Source of the DNA: Mytilus californianus | Taxonomy: Eukaryota; Mollusca; Bivalvia; Mytilida; Mytilidae | Direction of reading: 5' to 3' | DNA: 64,000 nt | Assembly (NCBI RefSeq): GCF_021869535.1 | Contig: NW_026262593.1 | Span: 68,846,322 to 68,910,321, forward strand | Shown here: positions 55,117 to 64,000 of the stretch, piece after piece | How positions within the stretch are numbered: the stretch's first letter is position 1 | Layout: each line of letters begins with the position of its first letter | The notes under the pieces: model-generated | Seen by the model: only the letters and a program-made list of their open reading frames with translations | What the model was told of the DNA's origin: nothing | Database searches by the model: none | Translations under genes and position numbers: made by a program

Positions 55117-56258
55117 ACAGACCAAAACACAAAAACTAAACACTGAGCAATGAACCGTGAAAATGAGGTCAAGGTCAAATAAAACCTGCCAGACTGACAT
55201 GTACATTGTAAAATATTTCAATACACCAAATATAGTTGACCTATTGCATATAGTATTAGAAAAAAAAGACCAAAACACAAAAACTTAACTTTAACCGCTG
55301 AACCATGAAAATGAGGTCAAGGTCAGATAACACCTGCCAGTTGAACATGTACACCTTACAATCATTCCATACACTAAATAAAAAAGAACTTTTGCTTATA
55401 GTATCTGATTTATGGACTTGACCACGAAAACTTAACCTTGTTCACTGATCTATGAAATGAGGTCGAGGTCAGATGAAAACTGCCTGACAGGCAATGAGGA
55501 CCTTGCAAGGTACGCACATATTAAATATAGTTATCCTATTACTCATAATAAGAGAGAAATTAACATTACAAAAAATCTTAACTTTTTTCAAGTAGTCACT
55601 GAACCATGAAAATGAGGTCAAGGACAATGGACATATGACAGACAGAAACTTCATAACATAAGGCATCTATATACAAAATATGAAGCATCCAGGTCTTCCA
55701 CCTTGGAAAATATAAAGCTTTTAAGAAGTTAGTCAACGCTGCTGCCGCCGGATCACTATCCCTATGTCAAGCTTTTTGCGACAAAAGTCGCAAGCTCGAC
55801 AAAAAAAATGACCTAATCACAAACATTAACATGTAAAATGAGCAAAAATTCCAAAGTAAATGAGCCAGGACTACAGGAGCAGGGCCATATAATCTCTATG
55901 AAGATTAGATGTGCTAATACAAATACAACTACATATCAAATATATTTTTTACCTACCATTACTGGTTCCCATCAAACAGACCTAATCGCAAACTTTGAAA
56001 TGCTAACTATGCTAATTTTTATTATCAATAGATTGACCCCTGAGGGGGTGGGGCCAATACTATCCATGAAAATTAAATGTGCCAATGCTTCTACAACTAC
56101 ATACCAAATAGCACTGGCATACCATGAGTGGCTCCCCATAAACTGACCTAATCTCAAACTTAACAAATAATTGCAGCTGCCAAAGGAAACAGCAGGCCTA
56201 AGTCTCGTTTTTTCGACTTTGACTTCACCTAGTGTTAACAAAAGTCTGTCTATTCTTG

Positions 56259-56444
56259 TCAATCTAAAATTCTTATCACAAATGACCATGTATTTGTTCC
56301 ATTTGTTGTAGCCACAATCCTGTCCTCCTTTATTGTATCTTTTTTGTCACCAGAATTTGACTTGTCATGAGCAACAGAATGGGTGTTCCTAATGGAACAG
56401 TAATTACAACCATTTTGAAGCATCTCAGTTTGAAAAGAGAAATT
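56259..56444 (-). CDS. Possible coding segment (about 61 codons), unrecognised
   Basis: On the minus strand a frame is open from 56444 to a TGA at 56261-56259. It includes a polar peptide with NGCNYCSIRNTHSV and SNSGDKKDTIKEDRIV. Upstream AG dinucleotides (…AAAAAAAG and …CAAACTGAG, the latter after a pyrimidine-rich tract) could be acceptors. The phase does not match the donor at 56513 of the exon just upstream. It may therefore belong to another transcript form or be non-coding. No family is recognised. Confidence 0.25.
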   Translation of the reverse strand, partial: NFSFQTEMLQNGCNYCSIRNTHSVAHDKSNSGDKKDTIKEDRIVATTNGTNTWSFVIRILD

Positions 56445-56513
56445 CTTTTTTTAACAATTCAAAATAAAGGGTAATAGAGAATGTAGTATCATGTCCAAGA
56501 TATTGTATCTTAC

Positions 56514-56627
56514 CACATTTCTGTCTTTCTAACAATGGTTTATAAACTTTGACCTTTCCTGGTACTATCCAATCAGATTGGGAATACAGTGGAGGACTTA
56601 GGTCACTCCAAGGGGCAATATCACTAT
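56514..56627 (-). CDS. Likely internal exon (38 codons) of a host gene, unrecognised
   Basis: The minus strand reads TATTTCCAG / exon / GTAAGATAC, good acceptor and donor consensus. The 114-nt interval is open in one frame only, in phase 1 at both ends. The peptide includes SDIAPWSDLSPPLYSQSDW and IVPGKVKVYKPLLERQKC, whose Trp/Pro/Ser-rich composition is quite unlike translations of the surrounding AT-rich repeats. Reading on past the donor also stays open for ~29 codons to a stop, so a terminal exon is an alternative. I do not recognise the protein. Neighbouring exons were not found, consistent with long repeat-filled introns. Confidence 0.5.
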
Positions 56628-56814
56628 CTGGAAATAGAATAAAGTTTTAAAAACATTATATTGAATGGTCTGATATAACACAATAATGTAAAGTCAGAGA
56701 ATCTACATTCCAGAGAGAGACACCAATATCACTATCAAACCATACTGGCAAAAAATGTTAAGACTCCATAGTATCTAATATCCAGTACATCCAGTATGAA
56801 CCACTTACAGACAG

Positions 56815-58673
56815 AAAATAAATTGCTTCGCCGGACGCAGCTGGATACGACCGCAGAGGTCCAACCCTGAACAGTTGGGGCCAAAATGGACACAATATTT
56901 GCGCTTGATACAGGTCTGAATTTGGATTGTAATTAAATATTTGACACATAATAGGTTTCTGACACAGAATAACTATAGTCAAAGAACTTAGAATTGGTTA
57001 TATGATTTGAATTTATATTCAATTTTTTGCTTTTGTGCAATACACTGTGCCTGTGCGAATTGACCCCCCACCCCCCAAAAAAATAAATAAAAATTAACCC
57101 ATTTTTTTTGCTTTTGTGCAAAACACTATACTGTTGAGTATTGAACACCCCCCCAAAAAAAAAATCCCCTCCCCCCACCCTTTTTTTGCAAAATATTTGA
57201 CACAGCATAGGTTTCTGACACAGAATGAATGTGGTCTAAGAACTTAAAAATTTTTAATTAACCTATTATAGTCCAAGAATTCAATTTTTGATGAAATCAA
57301 ACAAAGTTTAATTTTGGACCCTTTTGACCTCAATATGAACCAATTTCATAGCAGGGCCCACAAATAAAAAATCTAAATACATTGTTAGATTCAGCATATC
57401 AAAGAACCCCATATATTCAATTTTTGTTGAAATCAAGCAAAGTCTAATTTTGGACCCCAATTTGGACCAACTTGAAAACTGGGACCAAAATCAAAAATCT
57501 AAATACATGTTTAGATTCAGCATATCAAAGAACCCCATATATTCAATTTTTGTTAAAATCAAACTAAGTTTAATTTGGACCCTTTGGACCTTAATGTTTG
57601 AAAATTGAAAACTGGACCCAAAATTTAAAAAACTTAATACACTGTTAGATTCGGCATAACAAATAAATAAATGTGGTCAAAGATTTTACAAATCTAATGC
57701 GCCATACTGTGCAATTAAAGATTACTTCTTGAAATTTTTCAATATTTGAAATTTGAAAAAAAAATAATATTTGAAGAATAATTCTTTTTAATTTCTGAAA
57801 TCTGAAATGAGAAAAAATTGACCCCCCACAATTTCTTTTTACCCCCCCCCCCCTTTTTTCCCCCAAAAAATGCTTTCCTTTCCCTCAAGATATGGTCATA
57901 ATCGCAATTCAAATTTCCAATTACCCATTTAAATTTACCATAGTGCTAACTTAATCTATTTTATAATAGAATTTAAAATATGGTGTTAAATCTTTCATAT
58001 GGATTTAAAAAAAAAAAAAAAAAAGATGCAACATTTGCAGATATTTTTACTGGTCTTCCTTTATAAATATGCATTTCTTTAAACATAATTTAAAAGCAGT
58101 ATAAGGGAAGTAATCAAAACGTTGTATTTGGATTACCTCCCTTACACTGTTTTAAATTGTCATAATTGTTCATTAACCATTACTTTATACATAATTTAAA
58201 AGCAGTGTAAGGGAGGTAATTCAAATATTGTATTTGATTTATCTCCCTTACACTGCTTTAAATTATGTTTTGTACTAAAGTATTTGTCCATTAACCAGGA
58301 CAACCTTGTTTTTCCCCCTTTTTTGCCCCTAATTCCTAAAAGGTTTGAGCCATAACTCCCTTAAGCAAATCCTAACCATCCCTTTGTGGTATGGAAACTA
58401 GTGGTATAATTTCAGAGAGATCCATACACCGTTCCACAAGTTATTGTCTGGAAACTAGAAAATGCTTGTTTCTGGCCCCTAATTCCTTAACTGTTGGTAC
58501 CATAACCCCCAAAATCAATCCCAACCTTCCTTTTGTGGTATTGAACCTTATGGTAAAATTTCATAGAGATCCATTCACTTAAACTAAAGTTAGAGTGCGA
58601 AAACCAATGTGTCTTCAGACGACGACAACGTCATACCAATATACGACCCCAAAATGTTTTTGCGGTCATATAA
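56815..58673 (+). mobile_element. Family A, copy 7 (two overlapping heads, S1 and S2 units)
   Basis: A complete head at 56822 (CGCAGCTGGATACGACCGCA) is followed by C/A runs to 57185. A second partial head starts at 57190 (AATATTTGACACAGCATAGG), then come three S1 units (57285-57640), the paired stem-loops (58085-58268), S2 units and a tail ending TGCGGTCATATAAAA. It looks like two copies joined within the head region. Confidence 0.65.
58085..58268. repeat. Paired stem-loops, copy 7
   Basis: Counterpart of 40455-40640. One arm reads AGCAGTATAAGGGAAGTAAT, while its partner keeps GGATTACCTCCCTTACACTG. Confidence 0.65.
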
Positions 58674-58995
58674 AAATGCTTGTTTTTGGCCCTTTTTTTG
58701 CCCTCAATTCCTGAACGTTTGGGGCAATTACCCCCCAAACTCAATCCCTGGAACAATTTCAGAGATATCCATACACTTACACACAAGTTATTGTCCTGAA
58801 GCTAGAAAAATGCTTGCTTTGGGCCCCTTTTTCGTCCCTAATTCCTAAACGGTTGAGACCATCATCCCCAAAAACAATCCCAACCTTCCTTTTTTAATAT
58901 TGAACCTTTTGGTAAAATTTCATAGAGATCCATTCACTTTAACTAAAGTTATTGTCCGGAAACCAAATGTGTCTTCGGACGACGACGACATGATA
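58674..58995 (+). repeat. Trailing S2 units with a decayed family A end
   Basis: Two S2 units directly follow the copy 7 tail and end in GTGTCTTCGGACGACGACGA, the usual approach to the terminal hairpin, but the hairpin is missing. Confidence 0.6.
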
Positions 58996-59824
58996 GCATT
59001 AAAAATATGGGTCATGTTAAAAATGAAAGGACCCAGTTTTTGTCTCAACTTCAAAGAAAGCTGCAGATTACAAGACATAGGGATTTCTATACAGGGTCTG
59101 TGGTGTTAACAATTTGCATAATGTTTAAACATCTGGTTGTATTAGATTTGTTTATCTAGCTTTCATGTCACCAATCATTGTACAGAAATCTTAATGAGGC
59201 AACCATGTTCAAAATAACTGCCTACCACTTTGTTCCTATTCAACATAAATCAAGAAAATGCATCAAATACAGGAAATTGCTTCATTTTTTTTTTTTTAAT
59301 TAAGGGGGCTCGCGGGTTCAAATTTTTGCGCCAACTGCGCAGTAAGTTGCACATCGATATCGCAAGTCATCCTATTGTCGTAATTGTCAATCGTAATTAA
59401 TTTTGATTATTATAAATAATCTATTTGATTTAAATATATAACAAAAGAATGTTGTTATCGAAAACTGTAATTCTAGAATTTAACAAAAAAATTTATTGCT
59501 ATTTTCATTGTTGCAAATGCACGTCCGTATTGTGGTAATGGCATGTTCTTGCCGGCGTGATTGGATAAACACAAGATAAATCGCAATAATCGAACAAGTG
59601 GGCTGCTTTTCATGAATACTGAAACAAAGATCGAAAAAATTAGAACACAATCTTCATTTTAGTATCTTATGAAGCAGTTTCACACTTGTTTTACACTAGA
59701 AATGTAATTCATAAACAATTCATATACGATAAATGTTAGTTGTGAGTTTTTTTAAAACCGACTCCTGGTGTGTTGACTAAATCACCATTTATTTGCAACT
59801 TGGCAGTTGTGTTATATATAAAAA
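58996..59824. other. Unassigned DNA
   Basis: 59300-59345 is locally GC-rich (GGGGGCTCGCGGGTTC, TTTGCGCCAACTGCGCAG). No ORF or repeat was recognised. Confidence 0.4.
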
Positions 59825-60117
59825 AGAAGATGTGGTATGATTGCCAATGAGACAACTCTCCACAAGACCAAATGACACAGAAATTAACAACTATAGGTCA
59901 CCGTACGACCTTCAACAATGAGCAAAGCCCATACCGCAAATATAAAGTCAGCTATAAAAGGCCCCAAAATGACAAATGTAAAACAATTCAAACGAGAAAA
60001 CTAACGGCCTAATTTATGTACAAAAAATGAACCAATAACAAAAATGTGACACATCAACAAACGACAACCACTGAATTACAGGCTCCTGACTTGGGACAGG
60101 CACATACATACAGAATG
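59825..60117 (+). repeat. Mussel dispersed repeat, copy 3 (best preserved)
   Basis: AAGATGTGGTATGATTGCCA, ATGAGACAACTCTCC, ACCAAATGACACAGAAATTA, CAACAATGAGCAAAGCCC, CTATAAAAGGCCCC and CAACAAACGACAACCACTGA in order. It is the least diverged of the copies here and the main basis for the mussel assignment. Confidence 0.85.
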
Positions 60118-60235
60118 TTGTCTACATAGACACCATAAGTAAATTAATACTAATGACTATTTGATTTTTCGGGGAAAAAGGCAGGAGTTTCTTTTACAAA
60201 CAGAATTTTCATTTACTCTGTTGTTAGTTTAGATT

Positions 60236-60480
60236 ATTAGTCCCCTACCAACGAAGTCGAATGGGACTTTTGGTTTGCACTTTGTCAGTCTGTCTGTCTG
60301 TCCATCCATCAGTAACCCCACCACTCTCTTTTTCAAAAATTCTGGGTCCCTCCTGTAGATTATTCATGTAAAACTTGGCACATATCATACTGTGTTGATT
60401 ATTTAACGATAACATGGATAAGGTGAGGTGCATATTGAACTATATATTTCAAACAATTTACTGTTGTATTAAAATTGTGT
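60236..60480 (+). repeat. Head fragment of a TCTGTCTG-type dispersed repeat
   Basis: TAGTCCCCTACCAACGAAGT, CGAATGGGACTTTTGG is followed by a GTCTGTCTGTCTGTCC tract and CTGGGTCCCTCCTGTAG. I recognise the opening as a molluscan dispersed repeat. No tandem core follows. Confidence 0.55.
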
Positions 60481-60856
60481 TCTCTTTGTTAAATTTTCTG
60501 TAAAATGTCTTAATTAAGGTATATCAGTATGTGTTTTGCTAGAACAGTACACTTTTCATGAACAGAATTAAAAAGTTAGATTAATTCAAATCAGGCTATG
60601 CTTATAAATTAGTTGGAATTGAAAAAGGGGGGTACATGTAATAGTTCTTATAATTATTTTCACAGTGGCAAAATGTAAAAGGTTATTCATGTTATTTCAT
60701 TGATTCATTACTTTCATATTTTCTTTATTATATACTAATGAGTGTACATTTTTTGTATTTTTTAACATATGGGAAGTGAACGTCCATATTTTGAGTTAAG
60801 AGCTGGTAGATATTCTATGATTTTAATATATATTTTTGTCTAAAAGTAGAACATTA

Positions 60857-61062
60857 CTGTAAATTCAGAAATTATTGCGTGCATTTATTATTGCGATTTT
60901 GGCATTTTAGACTAAAATGCGATTTAAATTTTTGCGATATTGAGAAAAATCTTGTTTAATTCATATAAAAAATTTCAAAATGCGAGTTTAAATTTTTGCG
61001 ATTATAACCCTGTCGCATTTTTCGCAATAATAAAAACATCGCAATAATTTCTGAATTTACAG
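60857..61062. mobile_element. 206-bp MITE with CTGTAAATTCAG ends
   Basis: The ends CTGTAAATTCAGAAATTATT and their complement are bordered by TA (60855-60856, 61063-61064). The body alternates TTATTGCGATTTT and AAATTTTTGCGAT. This is a common small element in molluscs (recognised from memory), and no coding is present. Confidence 0.8.
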
Positions 61063-61069
61063 TATATAA

Positions 61070-62354
61070 AACTAGAGGCTCTAAAGAGCCTGTGTCGCTC
61101 ACCTTGGTCTATGTGCATATTAAACAAAGGACACAGGTGGATTCATGACAAAATTGTGTTTTGGTGATGGTGATGTGTTTGTAGATCTTACTTTACTGAA
61201 CATTCTTGATGCTTACAATTATCTCTATCTATAATGAACTTGGCCCTGTAGTTTCAGTGGAAATTATTTTGTAAAAATTTACAAAATTTATGAAAATTGT
61301 TAAAAATTTATTATAAAGGGCAATAACTCCTTAAGGGGTCAATTGACCATTCTGGTCATGTGACTTATTTGTAGGTCTTACTTTGCTGTACATTATTGCT
61401 CTTTACAGTTTATCTCTATCTATAATTATATACAAGATAATAACCAAAAGCTGAAAAAATTTCTAAAAATTACCAATTCAGGGGCAGCAACCCAACAACG
61501 GGTTGCCTGAATGGTCTGAAAATTTAAGGGCAGATAGATCTTGACCTAATGAACAATTTTGTTTTGAAAGATTTGCTAGAAATGCTTTGGGTTTAGATAT
61601 ATGAGCCAAAAACTGCATTTTACCCTATGTACTATTATTAGCCATGTCGGCCATCTTGGTTTGAGGGCGGGGTCATCAAACACAATTTTTAAACTACATA
61701 CCCTAATGATGATTGTTTACAACTTTAGTTAAATTCATCTTAGTAGTTTCAGAGGAGAAGATTGTAAAAGATAACAAAAATTTACGAAAAATTGTTAAAA
61801 ATTGACTATAAAAGAGCAATAACTCCTTAAGGGGTCAACTGACCATTTTGGTCATGTTGACTTATTTGTAGAACTTACTTTGCTGAACATTATTGCTGTT
61901 TACAGTTTATCTCTATCTATAATAATATTCAAGATAATAACCAAATAAGGCAAAATTTCCTTAAAATTACTAATTCAGGGGCAGCAACCTAACAACAGGT
62001 TGTCCGATTCATCTGAAAATTTCAGGGCAGATAGATCTTGAGCTAATAAACATTTTTACCCTGTCAGATTTGCTCTCAATGCTTTGGTTTCAGAGATATA
62101 AGCCAAAATCTACATTTTATCCCTATGTTCTATTTTTAGCCATGGCGGCCATCTTGGTTAGTTGGCCAGGTCACCGGACACATTTTTTAAACTAGATACC
62201 CTAATGATGATATTGGCCAAGTTTGGTTAAATTTGGCCCAGTAGTTTCAGAGGAGAAGATTTTTGTAAAAGTTTACGGACGACGGACGATGGACGCAGGA
62301 CGACGGACGCCAAGTGATGAGAAAAGCTCACTTGGCCCTTTGGGCCAGGTGAGC
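61070..62354 (+). mobile_element. R3 element, copy c (complete, uninterrupted)
   Basis: Head AACTAGAGGCTCTAAAGAGC, CTGTGTCGCTCACC; about 2.5 cores of roughly 500-560 bp (AGGGCAATAACTCC, GACAACTTATTTGTAG-type, TTATCTCTATCTATAAT, GGGGCAGCAACCCAACAAC). Terminal GACGGACGCCAAGTG and hairpin AGCTCACTTGGCCC / TTTGGGCCAGGTGAGCT, then AAAAA. This copy is the reference for finding insertions in copies a and b. Confidence 0.8.
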
Positions 62355-62356
62355 TA

Positions 62357-62500
62357 AAAAAAGATGTGGTACCGTATGATATCCAATAAAACAAAAGAAC
62401 AAATGACACAGAAATTAACAACAATAGGTCACTGTGCTGCATTCGACAATGAGCAAAGCCCATACCACATAGTCAGCTTTAAAAGGCCTGTAAAAATTTA
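62357..62500 (+). repeat. Mussel dispersed repeat, copy 4, diverged and partial
   Basis: AAAGATGTGGTACCGTATGA, CAAATGACACAGAAATTAAC, CGACAATGAGCAAAGCCC and TAGTCAGCTTTAAAAGGCC are recognisable. It abuts the R3 tail. Confidence 0.65.
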
Positions 62501-62601
62501 ATTGAGAAAGTGCAAGTCTAGTGTGTTTATATTATATTTTCATTTACCAGGTATTGTCTGAAAGAAATGCAGGTAACAAAATGTTACAAATATGTTTCCA
62601 G

Positions 62602-62674
62602 GATTTCGAAAAAAGATGCAAAAGGCTTCCCAAACAAGGCAACGGTTGAAGTGGGACATGTAAAAAGGCTATGA
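62602..62674 (+). CDS. Possible last exon of a host gene, unrecognised
   Basis: TATGTTTCCAG is a good acceptor. After one base, the frame reads ISKKDAKGFPNKATVEVGH, then VKRL and a TGA at 62672-62674. Composition is typical of a real protein end, and the DNA is not part of any repeat seen here. The following 500 bp is AT-rich and could be 3' UTR. No upstream plus-strand exon was found in the window, so this may be chance. Confidence 0.3.
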
Positions 62675-63250
62675 ATTAACCATATATGTACCTCCCCTAA
62701 ATCCACCTCTTTAAAATAATGAAATAATTTTATTTTCAAACTGAATAGACATTTTTTATAGACTTTGCATGACCTTAGACATGTTAGATTAGGGAATTAT
62801 AAAAGAGTTGACAAAGTAAATATACAATCTTTATTAAAGACAATACTGATATATCCATTTTAATCATGTAGCTTAGGTAGTTTATTTTTTACATTTATTT
62901 ATTTAACAATGTTAAATGCCCTAATATATTATGTAGCATGTATGTAAAGCAATTCAATGAAGAATCATTCAGTGTATCAAGGATTCAAGATTTATTACAA
63001 TTATTCAAAATTTAAATTAATGTGTGCCTGAAAAATACAAGATTATCAAAAGAAGGTGGCTTTACATGCATGAATCATGACATAAAAATGTTTTTTTTCT
63101 ACCAATTTAAAATTTTTAAGGTTTTTTAATACTTCCACATGAGTATAAAACGTGCTTGACCATGTATAATTGAATAGAAAAAAAAACGACAGTGCAAGGG
63201 CTGTATAGCCAGTCACGGTCGTTAAAAATTCCCATCATCATCATGATTGA
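62675..63250. other. Unassigned AT-rich DNA (possible 3' UTR)
   Basis: AT-rich non-coding DNA with several A/T runs; no repeat shared with the window. Confidence 0.35.
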
Positions 63251-64000
63251 AACTAGAGGCTCTCAAGAGCCTGTGTCGCTCACCTGATTCTACTTTGGTT
63301 TTGGAAATCATGTAAAAATAGATTAAAATCATAACAGATACCCTAATAATGAGTGAGGCCAAATTTGGTTTAATATTGGTCCTGTAATTTAATAAAAAAT
63401 CCTGGTGGCCATCTTGAACAGTAAATCGGCAACAAAGTACCAACACTTAATCAGCACCTCATAAGAAACATTTATGCCATGTTTTGGTTTCATTCCATTC
63501 AGTGCACCTCTAGAAGAAGCATTTGTATGTATTTCCCATAGGGTCTTATGTTAAAGGAAGTCCCCCTATTGGCGGCCATCATGGATGAAGGATCAGCTTC
63601 AAAGTAACAAAACTTAGTCAGCACCTCATAAGGAACATTCATGCCATGTTTGGTTTCAATCCATTCAGTATGTGGTTCTCTAAAAGAAGACATTTGTATG
63701 TATCATCCATAGGGTCCTTTGTTAAACATTGTCCCCATCTGGCAGCCATCATGGATGAAGGATCAGCTTCAAAGTAACAACACTTGGTCAGCACATCAAA
63801 AGGAACATGCATGCCATGTTTGGTTTCATTCCATTCAATGGTTCTCTAAAACAAAACATTTGTACGTATTTCTCATAGGGTCCTATGTTAAACTAAGTCC
63901 TCCGCTGGCGGCCATCTTAGATTATGGATCAGCTTCATAGTAACAACACTTGGTCAGCACCTCATAAGGAACATTCATGCCATGTTTGGTTTCATTGCAT
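63251..64000 (+). mobile_element. R3-headed element with a different core, cut by the window end
   Basis: The head ACTAGAGGCTCTCAAGAGCC, TGTGTCGCTCACCTG is the R3 head. The cores are unlike R3: ~175-bp units with GGATCAGCTTCAAAGTAACA, CACTTGGTCAGCACCTCATA and GGAACATTCATGCCATGTTT, at least three and a half copies. It shows that the same head is used with a different satellite. Confidence 0.7.

Larger units (their letters stand above)
52986..55808 (+). mobile_element. R6 element nested in R7, itself carrying family A
   Basis: Head AAACAAGAGTGCACACGCTG, AAATGTCTCACC; ~150-bp cores (CCATGAAAATGAGGTCAAGG, TGTACACCTTACAATCATTC, AATATAGTTGACCTATTGC). The tail GCCGCCGGATCACTATCCC is followed by hairpin GCGACAAAAGTCGC and GCTCGACAAAAAAA. 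I recognise this family from mussel DNA. It interrupts R7 and is interrupted by family A copy 6. Confidence 0.75.
52575..56240 (+). mobile_element. R7 element, copy b, split by R6
   Basis: Head AACAGTTGACACAGACATAT, GTCTTGCC; cores at 52620-52985 and 55807-56170 (CTAATCACAAAC, ATGAGATGTGCCAATGCTAA). The tail GCAGCTGCCAAAGGAAAC, AGTCTCGTTTTTTCGAC matches the tail of R7 copy a. One core near 52690-52800 is inverted. Confidence 0.6.

Overview
The window is AT-rich animal DNA with no prokaryotic gene layout. I read it as bivalve mollusc sequence, most likely a marine mussel (Mytilus). The main reason is a dispersed repeat I recognise from mussel loci, starting TGTGGTATGATTGCCAATG, present at about 2998-3356, 12262-12720, 59825-60117 and 62357-62500. 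Several other bivalve-style repeat families and one APE-type LINE support this. That assignment is from memory and was not searched.

Almost everything here is mobile or tandem DNA, much of it nested. (1) 1-6.9 kb: a Tc1/mariner-like element built of GTTCTA/TAGAAC subrepeats, a second long-TIR element carrying a decayed CXC-tailed gene fragment, and a 123-bp satellite. (2) 6.9-17.3 kb: repeated units here called W, X, Y and Z. X is a ~0.85-kb segment found between TA dinucleotides next to perfect hairpins. One X copy has had its middle replaced by 2.4 kb of LINE, giving an 841-codon in-frame chimeric ORF. Z is a ~4.1-kb near-perfect palindrome with ~2-kb arms. (3) 17.3-22.7 kb: mostly unassigned, with a weak LTR/PBS-like stretch, a LINE 3' end and a broken zinc-knuckle ORF. 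(4) 22.7-26.3 kb: one long-TIR element inserted in the end of another. Their termini are related and both have clean target duplications (8 bp outer, 9 bp inner). (5) 26.5-64 kb: several families sharing one plan, namely a short 5' head motif, a variable number of ~120-190-bp core repeats, and a 3' terminal hairpin repeating the head motif followed by TAAAA. They are nested up to three deep, and several empty sites can be reconstructed from the host repeat. The plan resembles the pearl/Helentron-type non-autonomous elements known from bivalves.

Host coding evidence is slight: a spliced-looking 38-codon exon on the minus strand (56514-56627), a nearby open stretch (56259-56444, minus), and a possible last exon on the plus strand (62602-62674). 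Long introns filled with repeats would fit. No tRNA, rRNA, CRISPR or intact autonomous transposon gene was found.
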